DNA of 64,000 nucleotides from Plasmodiophora brassicae (taxonomy: Eukaryota; Endomyxa; Phytomyxea; Plasmodiophorida; Plasmodiophoridae), in contig JASFAU010000012.1 in NCBI GenBank assembly GCA_039704465.1, positions 310,001-374,000 on the forward strand, written 5' to 3'. The translations under genes were made by a program, and so were the position numbers. The notes beneath the pieces were generated by a model that saw nothing but the letters and a program-made list of their open reading frames with translations, made no database searches and was not told the DNA's origin. This document shows positions 1-10,536 of this stretch, piece after piece (the stretch's first letter is position 1; each line of letters starts with the position of its first letter).

Positions 1-1529
1 CGCTCGGGCATACCATCAGCGCCTTGCAGCCGGAGAACAGCTCGGTACCCTTGATTGAGCGCATTCGGCGGCAGCAGGCGACGGATGCCTATGTCGCGAA
101 GATGAAGGCACTCGTCGACACTCCGAAAGGACGCCGCTTCCGATTAATCGACGGCCTGCTCTACAGGGATCACCGTCTCATCGTTGTCGGGGACGATTGC
201 AAGCTCGAGATCCTTCAGACCTTGCATGACTCGCCCGCCGCTGGTCATCTCGGTTTGTGGAAGACTTTGCGCTTAGTCCAACGCGAGTTCTGGTGGTGCC
301 AGCTCCGGTCGTATGTCAAGGACTACGTCGCGTCCTGTGACACCTGCCGGCGATGTAAGATACCACGTCACAAGCCCGCTGGCCTTCTTACACCGTTACC
401 ACTTCCGACAGCGCTCTGGTCGTCCATTTCGATGGACTTCATCGTCAAACTTCCACGATCCATCGGGTTCGATTCAATACTGGTGGTTGTTGATCGTTTC
501 TCTAAGATGGCGCACTTCATCCCATGTAACGAGACGACGACGGCGGCCCAGCTGGCGGACCTGTTCCTCTGCAACATCTTCCGTTTGCACGGGCTGCCGA
601 CCGACATCGTCTCCGACAGGGGACCCCAGTTCATATCGAAGTTTTGGAAGCAACTGCTGAACCGGCTCGGCGTCCAGCGGAATCTGTCTTCGGCGCGTCA
701 CCCAGAATCGGATGGCCAAACGGAGCGGGTCAACCAGACCCTCGAGCAGTACCTACGAACGTACGTAAATTTCCAGCAGGATGATTGGGCCTCTTGGTTG
801 CCCATCGCCGAGTTCGCGTACAATGACGCCTGTCACTCATCGACGGGGATGTCCCCGTTCTTCGCCAATTACGGGTATCACCCGGCGTTCCACGATCTAC
901 GACCGCGAACCTCCGCATCTTCGAATCCGTCAGCGGATGAGCGCGCGGAGTTCCTGCACACGCTACGCACAGTGCTGAAGCAGAACCTGTCCAACGCGAT
1001 CCACGCGATGAAGCGGTTCGCCGATGCTCGTCGCAGCCCGCACCCGTCCTACAAGCCCGGCGATCTGGTCATGCTACGGAAGGGGGCCTTACGAACGGGC
1101 CGACCTTGTGACAAACTCGACGTCCGTATGTTAGGCCCATATCCCGTAGTGAAAGTCATCAACGCCGTTGCGTACGAGCTCGAGTTGCCGCCAACCTGTC
1201 GGATCCACAATGTGTTCCATGCGTCCCTTCTGGAACCGTACGTCGCCAGCGTCATACCCGGCCGCCACCAACCGCCACCAGATCCTATCGTGGTCGATGG
1301 GGAGGCGGAACCCCTCTACCTAGTCAACAACATCCTGGACTCAAGGTACCGACGGGGGCGTCTTCAGTATTTGATCGATTGGGAGGGCTACCCGCCGTCC
1401 GAGAGGACATGGGAACCGGCCGGAACGCTTTGTGGCACGGGAGGGATGGATCAAGCAATAGCAGAGTTCCACACTCTCCACCCGGCGAAACCTGGACCCG
1501 CACAACGGCGCCGGAAAACGTCCCGTTAA
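1..1529 (+). CDS. Ty3/gypsy chromodomain retrotransposon pol, C-terminal part (integrase + chromodomain), cut by window edge
   Basis: This is the 3' half of a chromovirus-type Pol polyprotein. The frame is open from the window edge; the first Met-like codon, at 24, is TTG, so the true start is outside. Domains in order: H2C2 integrase zinc finger (HDSPAAGHLG then CDTCRRC, about residues 70-110), integrase core with D, D and E in MDFIVKLP, VSDRGPQF and ARHPESDGQTERVNQ (about 135-250), and a C-terminal chromodomain (LVNNILDSRYRRG...WEGYPPSERTWEP, about 430-475). The copy is open through to its stop. It is clearly homologous to element A on the other strand at 10537-11711, but too diverged to be a recent duplicate. 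It nicks and joins element DNA to the target; the chromodomain would steer integration to chromatin. Confidence 0.93.
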   Translation, partial: LGHTISALQPENSSVPLIERIRRQQATDAYVAKMKALVDTPKGRRFRLIDGLLYRDHRLIVVGDDCKLEILQTLHDSPAAGHLGLWKTLRLVQREFWWCQLRSYVKDYVASCDTCRRCKIPRHKPAGLLTPLPLPTALWSSISMDFIVKLPRSIGFDSILVVVDRFSKMAHFIPCNETTTAAQLADLFLCNIFRLHGLPTDIVSDRGPQFISKFWKQLLNRLGVQRNLSSARHPESDGQTERVNQTLEQYLRTYVNFQQDDWASWLPIAEFAYNDACHSSTGMSPFFANYGYHPAFHDLRPRTSASSNPSADERAEFLHTLRTVLKQNLSNAIHAMKRFADARRSPHPSYKPGDLVMLRKGALRTGRPCDKLDVRMLGPYPVVKVINAVAYELELPPTCRIHNVFHASLLEPYVASVIPGRHQPPPDPIVVDGEAEPLYLVNNILDSRYRRGRLQYLIDWEGYPPSERTWEPAGTLCGTGGMDQAIAEFHTLHPAKPGPAQRRRKTSR

Positions 1530-1552
1530 CAGGACAGTCGTAGTGTCAGGCG

Positions 1553-1621
1553 TCGACATAGCAGGTCGGCGCCGGAATAAAGTCCGTGCGAGCGGGGACC
1601 GACGGCAGTCGGTCAACGCGT
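1553..1621 (+). repeat. 3' terminus of gypsy copy, with hairpin, shared with element A
   Basis: After the pol stop there are about 90 bases that end in AATAAAGTCC followed by GACCGAC-GGCA-GTCGGTC and AACGCG. The last part is a perfect 7 bp stem with a 4-base loop. The reverse complement of 10441-10500 carries the same AATAAAG, hairpin and AACGCG, and the two copies diverge straight after it (TCGCCG here, TGAGTC there). That marks the real end of the element. No LTR or polypurine tract is seen in these 90 bases. Confidence 0.7.
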
Positions 1622-2261
1622 CGCCGTATAGTCGTGACATCATCCACCTGCTCTTCCAAGCCTGCGGGTTGGACACCTGTAGTGCTTTCAGGTAGTCACG
1701 TGCTCTCAGTCTTGTTTACCACTGTTGACTGAATGAATATTCCAAGGTACTGGAAATGCAGACACGATCTTCAGGACGAGAAGACGGCCTTGTCGACTTT
1801 CAAAGCGTTACGCCGAGACCTTGTTTCAGCGGAGACCATAGAAGACTTCGTGGTCCAGGCCGGCCGAGACATTCTCAACGAGGCTGTCGACGTTCCAGGT
1901 GTACTTGCAGAGAGAAGCGTCGTTCAAAATCTCGGGGACCTCATCCCCAAGATACCTCGACGTAATGCTCTTTCCGTCTTTAAGACCGATGAAGGCTGGA
2001 CGATCAGGTAGGTAACATCCCAAACGTGGTTGACATTGTGTTCTGATTCCGCAATTGCACAGGAGTTCCGCCCATCACCCGATGGAGAAGCTGATCCAAG
2101 ATCCGGAAACGAACGAGCGTCTTAAGCGAAGTGTTCTGAGGCTGCGTCTTGTGTGTCCGCGAGACAGGCCATTACTGCTATACGCGTAAACAGTTCGTAC
2201 TGCTCCTGTAGGAAGCGACCATCGTGCGGTCTGCGACTTCCATTCTCTGCGCCACTTGCCG

Positions 2262-2525
2262 ATGAAGAAGCGGTCGATCCCAAAGCGGGCATACAGTATG
2301 AAAGAAGGCGAAGAGGAGCAACGCTCACAACGCGCCATAGAAATTGTCGCTTCGAAGAAGACATCTGGCATTGCCTCGCCTGCCGCCCATTCTGATGGCA
2401 ACGGTGGTCCCGAGTTGAATGCTGGTGCCGCCAAGCGTGGCCGGGGACGGCCGCGAAAGCGTCGCGATGACACCATTGAATCACAGGTTGTCTCACATGG
2501 CATTCTGCTTTGCAGTTTCTACTGA
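2262..2525 (+). CDS. Short ORF with AT-hook, possible transposon DNA-binding remnant
   Basis: The ORF from the ATG at 2262 encodes about 87 residues with one clear AT-hook, KRGRGRPRKRRDD, near the C-terminus. AT-hooks bind the minor groove of AT-rich DNA. Nothing else is recognised. It lies about 400 bp upstream of a Harbinger transposase remnant, and Harbinger elements usually carry a second DNA-binding protein (MYB-like), so it may belong to that element. This is weak; the ORF could be spurious. Confidence 0.25.
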   Translation: MKKRSIPKRAYSMKEGEEEQRSQRAIEIVASKKTSGIASPAAHSDGNGGPELNAGAAKRGRGRPRKRRDDTIESQVVSHGILLCSFY

Positions 2526-2705
2526 GTCATTAACCTACTGCTGGCGTCGCTCAGGTTCAGGAGGACACCAGGTGTGCAATCAGAGTGAAACCCCAATCGC
2601 GCTCCGAACGCGCTCTGCCGCTCACGGGGATTAAAACTGAATTTTACACACAGACATCACTGTCGCTAAGAACGTAACTGGATTTCCACAAATTTTCATT
2701 TCAAA

Positions 2706-2721
2706 CCGTAATATATTACGG
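2706..2721. repeat. Perfect AT-rich palindrome, copy 1
   Basis: CCGTAATATATTACGG is a perfect palindrome; the symmetry extends three bases further on each side (2703-2724). The core recurs at 2901-2914, about 195 bp downstream. Confidence 0.7.
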
Positions 2722-2899
2722 TTTGCGCAGGTCCACCGGACTTGTGAGGGAGCTTGTAAAAAATGTCGTGCGATGAGGACGAACGATCAGTCCTTCCCGT
2801 CTTCGCCAAAATTCATTGGCCGGCAGGTCCTGTCGAACTGTACAGCTAGACGAATTTTCGGATCCTTTATAAAATTATGGAGACAGGCCAAAGTCTAAA

Positions 2900-2915
2900 A
2901 CGTAATATATTACGG
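2900..2915. repeat. AT-rich palindrome, copy 2
   Basis: ACGTAATATATTACGG shares the 14-base core CGTAATATATTACG with copy 1 and differs at the first base of the larger palindrome. It sits immediately before the open frame of the Harbinger transposase remnant. Confidence 0.65.
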
Positions 2916-2918
2916 TGA

Positions 2919-3257
2919 AGCCCACGGAGTAGGGATATAAAGAGGCCTGGTGATAAGGGATACGTCGGCGAGCCTGGAAAGATAATCACCCCGATCTCCG
3001 GACGTGACCTGACGAGGGACGAGAAAGCGTTCAATCGTCGTCACAACAGTGTTCGGCAAGTAGTAGAACGGGCTCTTCAGTGCGTTAAGCGGCGGAAATG
3101 CTTGAGTGAGACCTGGCGACGCGATCTTGGAGAGTGCGAGGTTGCGTTTCATGTCATATGCAACATCACGAACTTCCAGTTCGTTCGAGGAGAACCACTA
3201 ACCGTGGACTAACAGCCATCGTTTTGCAATACATCACTTTACATTCTTTTAAGTTGA
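2919..3257 (+). pseudogene. PIF/Harbinger-type (DDE_4) transposase, C-terminal fragment
   Basis: The frame opens after a TGA at 2916 and has no Met. Early on it carries GDKGYVGEPGKI, the DKGY block of DDE_4 endonucleases. It then has DLTRDEKAFNRRHNSVRQVVE, in which the FN-x2-H-x-S-x-R-x-VVE pattern includes the final catalytic Glu, followed by ALQCVKRR and a WRRDL...EVAFHVICNITNF block typical of the family's C-terminus. The N-terminal two thirds of the catalytic domain is missing or unreadable upstream, so this is a dead remnant. It ends near the putative 5' LTR of the copia element. Confidence 0.7.
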
Positions 3258-3546
3258 TCAAATGAGATCGTTTCCGGGCACCCCCAGTGGAGCTGCTTGA
3301 AAGTGAACACATACGCATTTGTCGAACAACGTATCCACTACGACCAGCAGCACATGCCTGCAGCACGTGAACGCCGTCACGCACTCCGCGACTCCGTGCC
3401 CGCCGGCGTTGGCAACCGTTACACCGTCGGCGACTACGTCGCCACTGTAACGTCCGCCGCACACGCCGTACGTAATACATCCACTTCATTATTGTCCTTC
3501 TCAGATTAACAGTCGTATAGGCGCAGGCGCTGAGCCTCTACTCGCC
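3258..3546 (+). other. Probable copia 5' LTR and leader region
   Basis: No gene. The last 57 bases before 3507 are repeated exactly at 8668-8724 beyond the copia element, as expected if they are the 3' end of its LTR (ending TTCTCA). The LTR start is not located. An open frame (3297-3509) with a YTVGDYV stretch is probably accidental. The copia Gag ATG follows at 3547. Confidence 0.45.
3450..3506 (+). repeat. 57 bp direct repeat, left copy (copia LTR end)
   Basis: Identical to 8668-8724. It starts ACGTCCGCCGCACACG and ends TTCTCAGAT. The two copies bracket the copia coding region, so they are best read as the terminal part of its LTRs; the right copy is truncated at its 5' side by the AT-rich island. 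Confidence 0.6.
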
Positions 3547-6500
3547 ATGGCCGAGCGCCAGGCGACGCCTAACACGGATGACGACCCGCTGCGTCATCTG
3601 TCGCTCGAGGAGATCGACACCCGAATTGCCGAAGCGGAGGCAACGATCGCCAGGCAGGAGAAGATCGACCGTCTCCGTGTCCTGCAGCAGCAGCTGGCGC
3701 GTCCGACCAGCTGTCCATCGACCCCGGCCATGCCGATCATCGCCGAGGCGCACAGCCGAAGCGACGCAGGCCGACTGCCCATGCCCAAGTTCGACGGTAC
3801 TCCCGACTCGTTCACGTCCTGGGTTCAGACAGCTGCACTCTGGTTTCGCAATCGTGGGTACGCGGACGTCATCGGGATCAACGAAGATGGCTCGCCGACT
3901 GCGACAACCGGTACGGCACACGACCCAGCTCTCGAGGCAGCCGCGCGCGAGATTCTACTCGTCCACATGCTGGACCACAAGATCGCGTCCGCGTTGTCTT
4001 TGTTTCAGGCAGGCTCGGCTGCCAAGTGCTGGCGCGTGCTGTTCCAGGCGTACAGCCCGTCGTCGCTGGCATCGGTCGTGCGCGCCGTCCGCGACCTCGT
4101 CACGGTCCAGCACATGCCCGGCGAGTCGGTCGCCACGTACGCCGCCCGAGTTCAAGCAGCGGCTCATCGCGTCCGGTCGACGGTACCGATCCGATCGAGA
4201 TGCTGTCCTCACCGACGCATTGGTCGCCGTGCTCATCTTGGCCAACGCATCATCCGATCTCGACGCCGTCGTCGCTGGCCTGCACAATCGTGCTCTGGAC
4301 ACGCTGCCCAGTGTCTCCGAGGTCGTCGGGTCGTTGACAAGCGAGGAGATCAGAGTCCAAGACGTGCGGGACCGACACGACGCGTTCCAAACGGCCAACC
4401 GCTCCAGTTGCGCCACATCGACACGTCCCCGTGGACCACGACGCAACGAGTCCTGCGTCTTCCATCCCGGATCCAAGCACACTAACGGCGAATGCACGCT
4501 GCAACGACACATCTGGTACCGCGACAGCAACGCGAAAAGCAATACATCCTCACCAACGTCCAACGAGTATCCAACGTCTGGCGCTCATCCGATCGATCCG
4601 GCGCCCGAGCCGATGCGTGCTTTGTCGGCACGCCACGCCATCGACGTGTACGCGAACTCAGTAGGCCTACTGGACTCAGCGTGTTCCACGACGATGACGC
4701 CCCTGCGCCGACATCTCAGCTGCTATCGCCAAGGCACCGGACCGGAAGTTGAGCTAGCCGATCTGTCGCGTACGACCACTTCCGGTCGAGGCGTGACGTC
4801 ATTCGGCATGGATGTCCAGGCGACGAGTATCGATTCGCTGCACGTTCCCCGACTTGGCCAAGCGCTAGTATCAGTTGGCCAGCTCACCAGATCAGGTCAC
4901 AAGATCGTGTTCGACGGCGATACCGCGAAGATCTACTCGGGGGCCAACTGGACGGCGCCCGTCGGTCAGCCAGTGGCCGTCAGTCAACGAGGACACGATA
5001 ACCTGTACCGGATTCCATTATCCGCTCCAACCTCCGCGCCCGGCACACTTCACTCTGCCCGAGTCTGCTCCTTGATCGCATCCAGCGTCTCATGCCGCGT
5101 CGCTAAGGTCACCGCCGCAGCTCCAGCTGTCTGGCACGCTCGAACCGGCCACCTGGGTTACGGCAACCTGCGCATCCTGCACAAACGTGTCGTGGCATGA
5201 AGTTCGACGGGCCAATCCCGAGGCCGCAAGATCGATGTCCATGCGCTGCATGTTTACTCGCCAAGGGCAAACGGTCATCATTCCTCCCAGTACGTCGCGC
5301 GCGCGTCGTGTTGGCGATCTCGTCCATAGCGATCTGTCCGGACGGTGGCCTGTCGTCGGTGTCGGCGGCTTTGAGTACTACCAGACCATGCTGGACGATT
5401 CCTCTCGGTACCTGTCCGTCTATCTGCTACGTCGCAAATCGGAGGCGCTCGACGTCATCAAGCACTATGACGCGCGTCTTCGCAACCTGGAAGGACGTGG
5501 TATCCGGACGTTCCAGACTGACGGTGGCGGCGAGTACAACTCCAAGGCGTGCGTCCTGTTCTACAACGAGTCCGGCATCCTGCACCGCAAATCTGTCCCG
5601 TACACGCCCGAGCAGAACGGCCGCGCTGAAAGCGTCAACCACACGCTCTGCGGTATCGAAAGCTCAATCCGGTGCCACTCTCGCATGCTGACTCCACGTG
5701 GCCCTGGTCGCTGTCCTACTCTGCGATACTGTACAACATCCACCCGAGATCAGTCCTTCCCGGGCGTCGCACATCGTTCGAGGCTGCTCGTCGCGTCCTA
5801 CCTAACATCTCGGCCCTTCGTGTCTACGGTTGCGATGCCTATGCCATGCGACCGCATCCAGCCACGAAGAAGCCGAGCAAGTTGGAGCCTCGTCGTGTTC
5901 GCGCTGTGTTTATCGGTTTCACGCCCGGCATGAAGGCTTGGCGGTTCTACGACGTGGACCGGGAAGACACGTTCGAGAGCACGACTGCCGAGTTCCTGGA
6001 GACCTCGTTCACATTCGGCTTTGGAAGATCCAGCCCTGCTAGTTCATCATCAGCGCCACCGTCCAGTCCCGAGTCGAGCTCTGCGCCGAACGTTGACACG
6101 ATCGTCCCGACGCCCGTCTCTTCCGACGCCGTCATGGCACCTCTACCATCGACGTCAGCATCCTCTCTCGCAGCATCCCCTCCCGAGCCTCCGTCACCTG
6201 CCGCTGCGTCATCGCCTTCCGAGATCGTCCGACCGTCGCGCTCACCGTCTCCTGATGACGTATCCACCGACGAAGATGATGATGACGCTGAAGATGATCC
6301 CGACTACGAAGGTTCGGCGTCCAGCAACGACTCTCCCAACGAAGCTGCCGACCCCGACGTCCACGACAATTCCGATGCTGCTGATATCGTTGACCACAAT
6401 GTCATCGACGTGCCACGCCCTCGCCGATCGAATCGTCGTCGTCAACCGTCTGGTGAATGGTGGAAGGCGCCGGAGGCGGCCAATCGTTCGTCGACACGGT

Positions 6501-7942
6501 GGTCCTCGACGGTCGACGCCTGGTTCCAGAATCCGACCCTAACGTTCCCGACACAGCGCCCTCCTCGTCGCTCCCGCCGACTGATCCGGCATTGGCAGCA
6601 GGTTGAGGAGCGCCGTCTGATCGATCAGGCCATCAGGTCCAACCGTCCGACATGTCGCGGCGCCGCTGCCAAGGCATGTCGAGCCAAGTATCCGCCCCGA
6701 TCGACCCAGCCCGTCTACCACGACCCGACCTGTCGAAGCTGAAAGCGACCGACATTCCCGTACCCAACTCAATGGCCGATGCCCTCTCATCACCTTTCGC
6801 TGGCCACTGGTGGGACGCCGCCGTCACCCAGATGGCAACACTGGACGCCAAGGACACGTTCGGCCCGCTAATCGACCTGCCGAAAAGTAAGATCGCTGTT
6901 GGCGCCAAGTGGGTGTTCCGAGTGAAGTCCTCGCTCAGTGGCAACGGTGGCATCCGCAAGTTCACCGCCCGACTCTGTGCTCAGGGCTTCCGACAACGCC
7001 CCGGCATCGACTTCGACGATACGTTCGCGCCGACCGCCCGTGCCACTGCGTTCCTCGTTATCCTAGCGCTCGCGGCGCAGCACGGCCTGCATCTTCGCCA
7101 GGTCGACTGGGTGGCCGCATACCTGAACGCCGACATGCTCCATGATGTTTACATTCGTCAGCCGGATGGCTTCACCGATCATCACGTCCCCGTACCGAGT
7201 TCGTCAACTGCAAAAGGCCCTTTATGGAACGAAACAAGGCGCCGAACGTTGGTACAAGACGCTTCGGGAGATGCTGTTATCACTCGGATTCGAATCGATC
7301 ATCGCGGACCCCTGCGTCTTCCGGTACGATCGCGATGGAAAGTTCATGATCATGTCGGTGCACACCGACGACGGTCTGCTGGCGTACAATGACGTCCCGT
7401 TCGCGGAATCCGTTCTCGAGAAGCTCTCCACGATGGCCGAGATCACCGATCAAGGTGAACCGTCGACCCTGCTTGGCATGCGCATCCGACGCGAACCTGG
7501 CACCGGCGCCATCACCCTTGACCAAGCCGAGTACATCGAGAAGGTGTTGAGCGACTTCAACATGTCGCATTGTCATCCGGTCGACATGCCGCACCAGCCT
7601 GGCGTTCACCTATCAACGACAATGAGTCCACAAAGCGACCTCGACCGTGACGAAATGGCGACCAAGCCGTACCTCAAACTTATTGGCTGCCTGACATGGC
7701 TCGCCCATCGATGCCGTCCCGACATCGCGTACATAACGAATGTACTGGCCCAATTCTCCTCGAATCCCGGCATCCAGCATTGGCGTGCGGGGCAACGCGT
7801 TCTTAAGTACCTCGCCGGCACCATGACGCACGGCATCCGATACGAACGCCAGCCCGAAGATCGTCTGATCGCATACGCCGACGCTGATTGGGCATCCGAC
7901 CCTGACACGCGACGGTCGCGCTCCGGCCACATCATCTCGAAA
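3547..7942 (+). pseudogene. Ty1/copia retrotransposon gag-pol, frameshifted
   Basis: A full-length copia polyprotein is readable in several frames. Gag starts at the ATG at 3547, with a CVFH...HTNGEC knuckle near 4453-4500. Protease has LLDSACS near 4670. A GAG-pre-integrase motif (WHARTGHLGYGN) lies near 5130. The integrase core has HSDLSG, DDSSRY, TDGGGEYN and PYTPEQNGRAESVN (5300-5640). A long Ser/Pro/Asp-rich linker follows (6020-6480). The reverse transcriptase includes WVFRVK, LHLRQVDWVAAYLNA and a VHTDDG active-site box (6890-7380). RNase H begins at LIAYADADWAS and stops abruptly at SRSGHII near 7940. Frame changes near 4150, 5195, 5680, 6720 and 7195 make it non-functional. The downstream end is replaced by AT-rich sequence. 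Confidence 0.9.
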
Positions 7943-8667
7943 AAGTTATGCAAATCAAAAATGAAAGTGGCGAAATTATTTTTTTGCAAAAAATTAAATC
8001 TTTAGGTTCAGTTAAATCAGATGATAAAAAATTGATGAATTTTAAGTTTATTTAAAATATAGAAAATAAAAATATATTTTTATTATAAATTAAATCCTAA
8101 CATCGAATTTAATAACTTAGAAACGCGATATGAATTTTTCGCGAATTACATTTTAACATATAATTCAACGTCTAGACAAACTAAAATAAAATCCACATAT
8201 TCAAAAAATTCTGAAATAAATCTTCTAAAAATCCTACTGTAAACTATCCAATCGAAAACAGTACTTATCTTAATAAAAAATTTATATATCAAAATTATTT
8301 ACTTTCGTCTTTGGTGTTTAAGTTAGTAGCAGTTCAAAAAATACTTAAATTATAATATTACAAAATTAGCCAAAGCGTTTTAATTTTTTTTGATATAATG
8401 TTGCGTATAAATTATATATTAGTTATTTAGTACTCCAGACTGAATAATTTACACTATTTTCGTAAAAAATCTACAATTGCTTTTAATATTATTGGTTGTT
8501 TTATTATGAAGTCATTTTTTTATGAAAAATGCAATAATATATAACTTAATATTTGCATAAGGATTAAAGTTAGGAGGAAATATAATTAATATTTGCTTTA
8601 TATAAATAAATTAAGTAAAATTAAATTATTGATTAAACAAATAAAAGTATTACGTAAAATCAAAACT
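7941..8667. other. Abrupt AT-rich island, candidate organelle-derived insert
   Basis: About 727 bases of extreme AT richness start inside the copia RNase H coding sequence and end exactly at the truncated 57 bp LTR repeat. Everything around is GC-rich. Several short AT-biased peptides are open, for example a 35-codon frame from the ATG near 7949 and an unbroken lysine/isoleucine-rich frame just before 8667, in the style of a mitochondrial gene fragment. No gene is identified. Loss of the copia 3' end at the same place fits capture of foreign DNA during break repair. Confidence 0.6.
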
Positions 8668-8724
8668 ACGTCCGCCGCACACGCCGTACGTAATACATCC
8701 ACTTCATTATTGTCCTTCTCAGAT
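8668..8724 (+). repeat. 57 bp direct repeat, right copy (truncated copia 3' LTR)
   Basis: Exact copy of 3450-3506. It lies between the AT-rich island and the hAT transposase. Only the terminal part of the LTR remains. Confidence 0.6.
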
Positions 8725-10440
8725 CTTCTGCGGCATGGCGTTCAATGTCCTGCCGCTGAAGTGAAGTTCAAAGACGATTGCCAGCAGCGCCTCGATGAAC
8801 TGGGCTCATACAGAAAGCGCAGGCATTCGATCAACCTCGCGCAAACCGGAGAATGCGGTGACGATGTATTTCTTGTTAGTGATGCCGACAATTCTGAAGT
8901 TGTTGAAACTACACCATCGTCTCTTAAGAAGAAGAAGGGCGCCCAACAATCGTCAATGCTCCAGTATCTCCCGCCTCCGTTGACTGGAGAGGCCCTAAAC
9001 AAAATGTATCTGCTCATGATCAACGTCATCGTTGCCTGTGGCCTTCCCTTCACGTTTTTCGAAGTCCCTGAGGTCAAAGAACTCCTTTCGTACCTGAGGT
9101 CCAACGTTATACTCCCTTCTCGCGACACTATCCGCAATGTTATCTTGCCACAACGTTCTGAAATGGCCGAAACCCAAGCGCAATTATCCATTGCTCGTGC
9201 CTGTGATGAAGGATGGCGCTTAAGTCTCATGGTCGATTCTGCGAAATCTGTCTCTCGCACGTGTCGTGTGGCGGTGTTGATTTCGTGCCGTGGTATTTCT
9301 GTTTGCCATAACGCTTTCGACGCCGGCGACGAGCATGATGGAGTTGCTATGGCTCGGGAGCTGGAAGGAATTCTATTGTCCTTGAATGGAACCGATCGGC
9401 AGCCACACTCCGTCTGCACCGATGACGCGGGCCAGTGCGGTCGTGCACGCCGAATTCTTGCTCTGCGTTTCCCATCCGTGTGTTTCATGCATTGCTTCGC
9501 GCATCAAGTCAATTTGATGATGAAGTCACTGTTAGGCCATCCCCACTTTTCCGATGTTGCTAGACTTGCAACTGCTGCTGCAGCAATGCTGAGCAAGTCC
9601 TACGCTAAATGGGGACCCCGAGTTTCTGCACTGATGGTTCAACTTTATGGTTCATCTCTGGCCATCATGACCGTTGGTGTGACCAGGTGGAACAGTCTGC
9701 AAATGTGCTTTGCATCGCAGCTTCGTATGGTGAAAGCTCTCAAAGCATTCCATTTCCAATATGGTTGTGATGATGATTTTCCCGACGCGTTCCAGTGTTG
9801 GGGTGAGCGAACGTTTTGGCTGCTCCTAGAAGAAGCTGAACGCCTAATCTGCCCTCTTGCGTCCACGTCTTTCCTCATGCAAAGGGATGACAATACCTTA
9901 GCGCACGTTTTCCTTTGCTTCGGTCATCTCTTCAAAGCACTGAAGCACGACTCCCACATGCTTGCGGAAATAGAGAAACGCTGGAATGGAGAAGAACAAC
10001 CGCTGTTCATCTTAGCCTTCTTGTTTTATCCGTCAATGTCAATGACGGCTCGGAAGCTGATTTCGCGTTGCGAAACGCGTTTGGGATCTCGGTACAGGGA
10101 CCGGAACCTCCTGTCCGCTCGAATCTTGGCTGACTCTGCTTGCTTCTATTTTCGCAAATTCCTCGCTTACAATACTGACTGCGAACAGCTTCAAATCGAT
10201 GTATTTGAGTACATCGAATGCCCGCAGAGGCTTGGCATTACCGAGAAGCTGTGTTCCTTGGACCCCGCTTCGTATTGGCGGTATCTCGGGAAGGAGAGCC
10301 CGCAGATGTCGCTGTTGGCTATGTTTATCTTGTCTATTGCAAGTCAGTCTGCAGCGTGCGAACGAATTTTTAAAACATTCGCCCTGTTCCATACGAAGCA
10401 ACGCAATCGCATGCACAATGATGTCAGGTTCAACTGACTC
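8725..10440 (+). pseudogene. hAT transposase, main part, interrupted by gypsy element A
   Basis: The frame runs from the copia LTR end to 10437. It starts inside a BED-type zinc finger (LLRHGVQCPAAEVK, the H...CP end), so the finger's first half is lost. It then shows the RNase H-like hAT catalytic domain: LSLMVDSAKSVSR (first Asp), CTDDAGQCGRARR and CFMHCFAHQVNLMMK, then a Trp-containing TRWNSL block. The hAT dimerisation region follows (SIASQSAACERIFKTFALFHTKQRNR). The reading stops at the insertion point of element A. The missing C-terminal tail lies at 31370-31936, on the same strand, after the nest of insertions. A family member would cut out and rejoin its own DNA; this copy cannot. Confidence 0.85.
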
Positions 10441-10536
10441 ACGCGTTGACCGACTGCCGTCGGTCCGCGGTCGTCTCGGACTTTATTGTCGTCGGCGCCA
10501 TTTGAGGCGCCATTTGCCAACGCGCCCGTTCAGGCG
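10441..10536 (-). repeat. 3' untranslated end of element A with terminal hairpin
   Basis: Read on the minus strand it holds two ATGGCGCC repeats, then AATAAAGTCCG and the GACCGAC-GGCA-GTCGGTC hairpin, and ends at AACGCGT next to the target duplication. The same ending is found at 1580-1621. Confidence 0.7.

Larger units (their letters stand above)
1622..2918. other. Low-information stretch between transposons
   Basis: About 1.3 kb with no recognised gene. It holds a 92-codon ORF (1733-2011, +) of unknown type, a short ORF with an AT-hook (separate entry), two copies of an AT-rich palindrome near 2706 and 2901, and no convincing domain. It may be the 5' part of the Harbinger remnant that follows, or a decayed flank. 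Confidence 0.4.

Noticed and set aside
3297..3509. Integrase C-terminal fragment (YTVGDYV) before the copia element
   Set aside because: Only a few residues match, and the same frame ends in the LTR repeat; a chance open frame is more likely.
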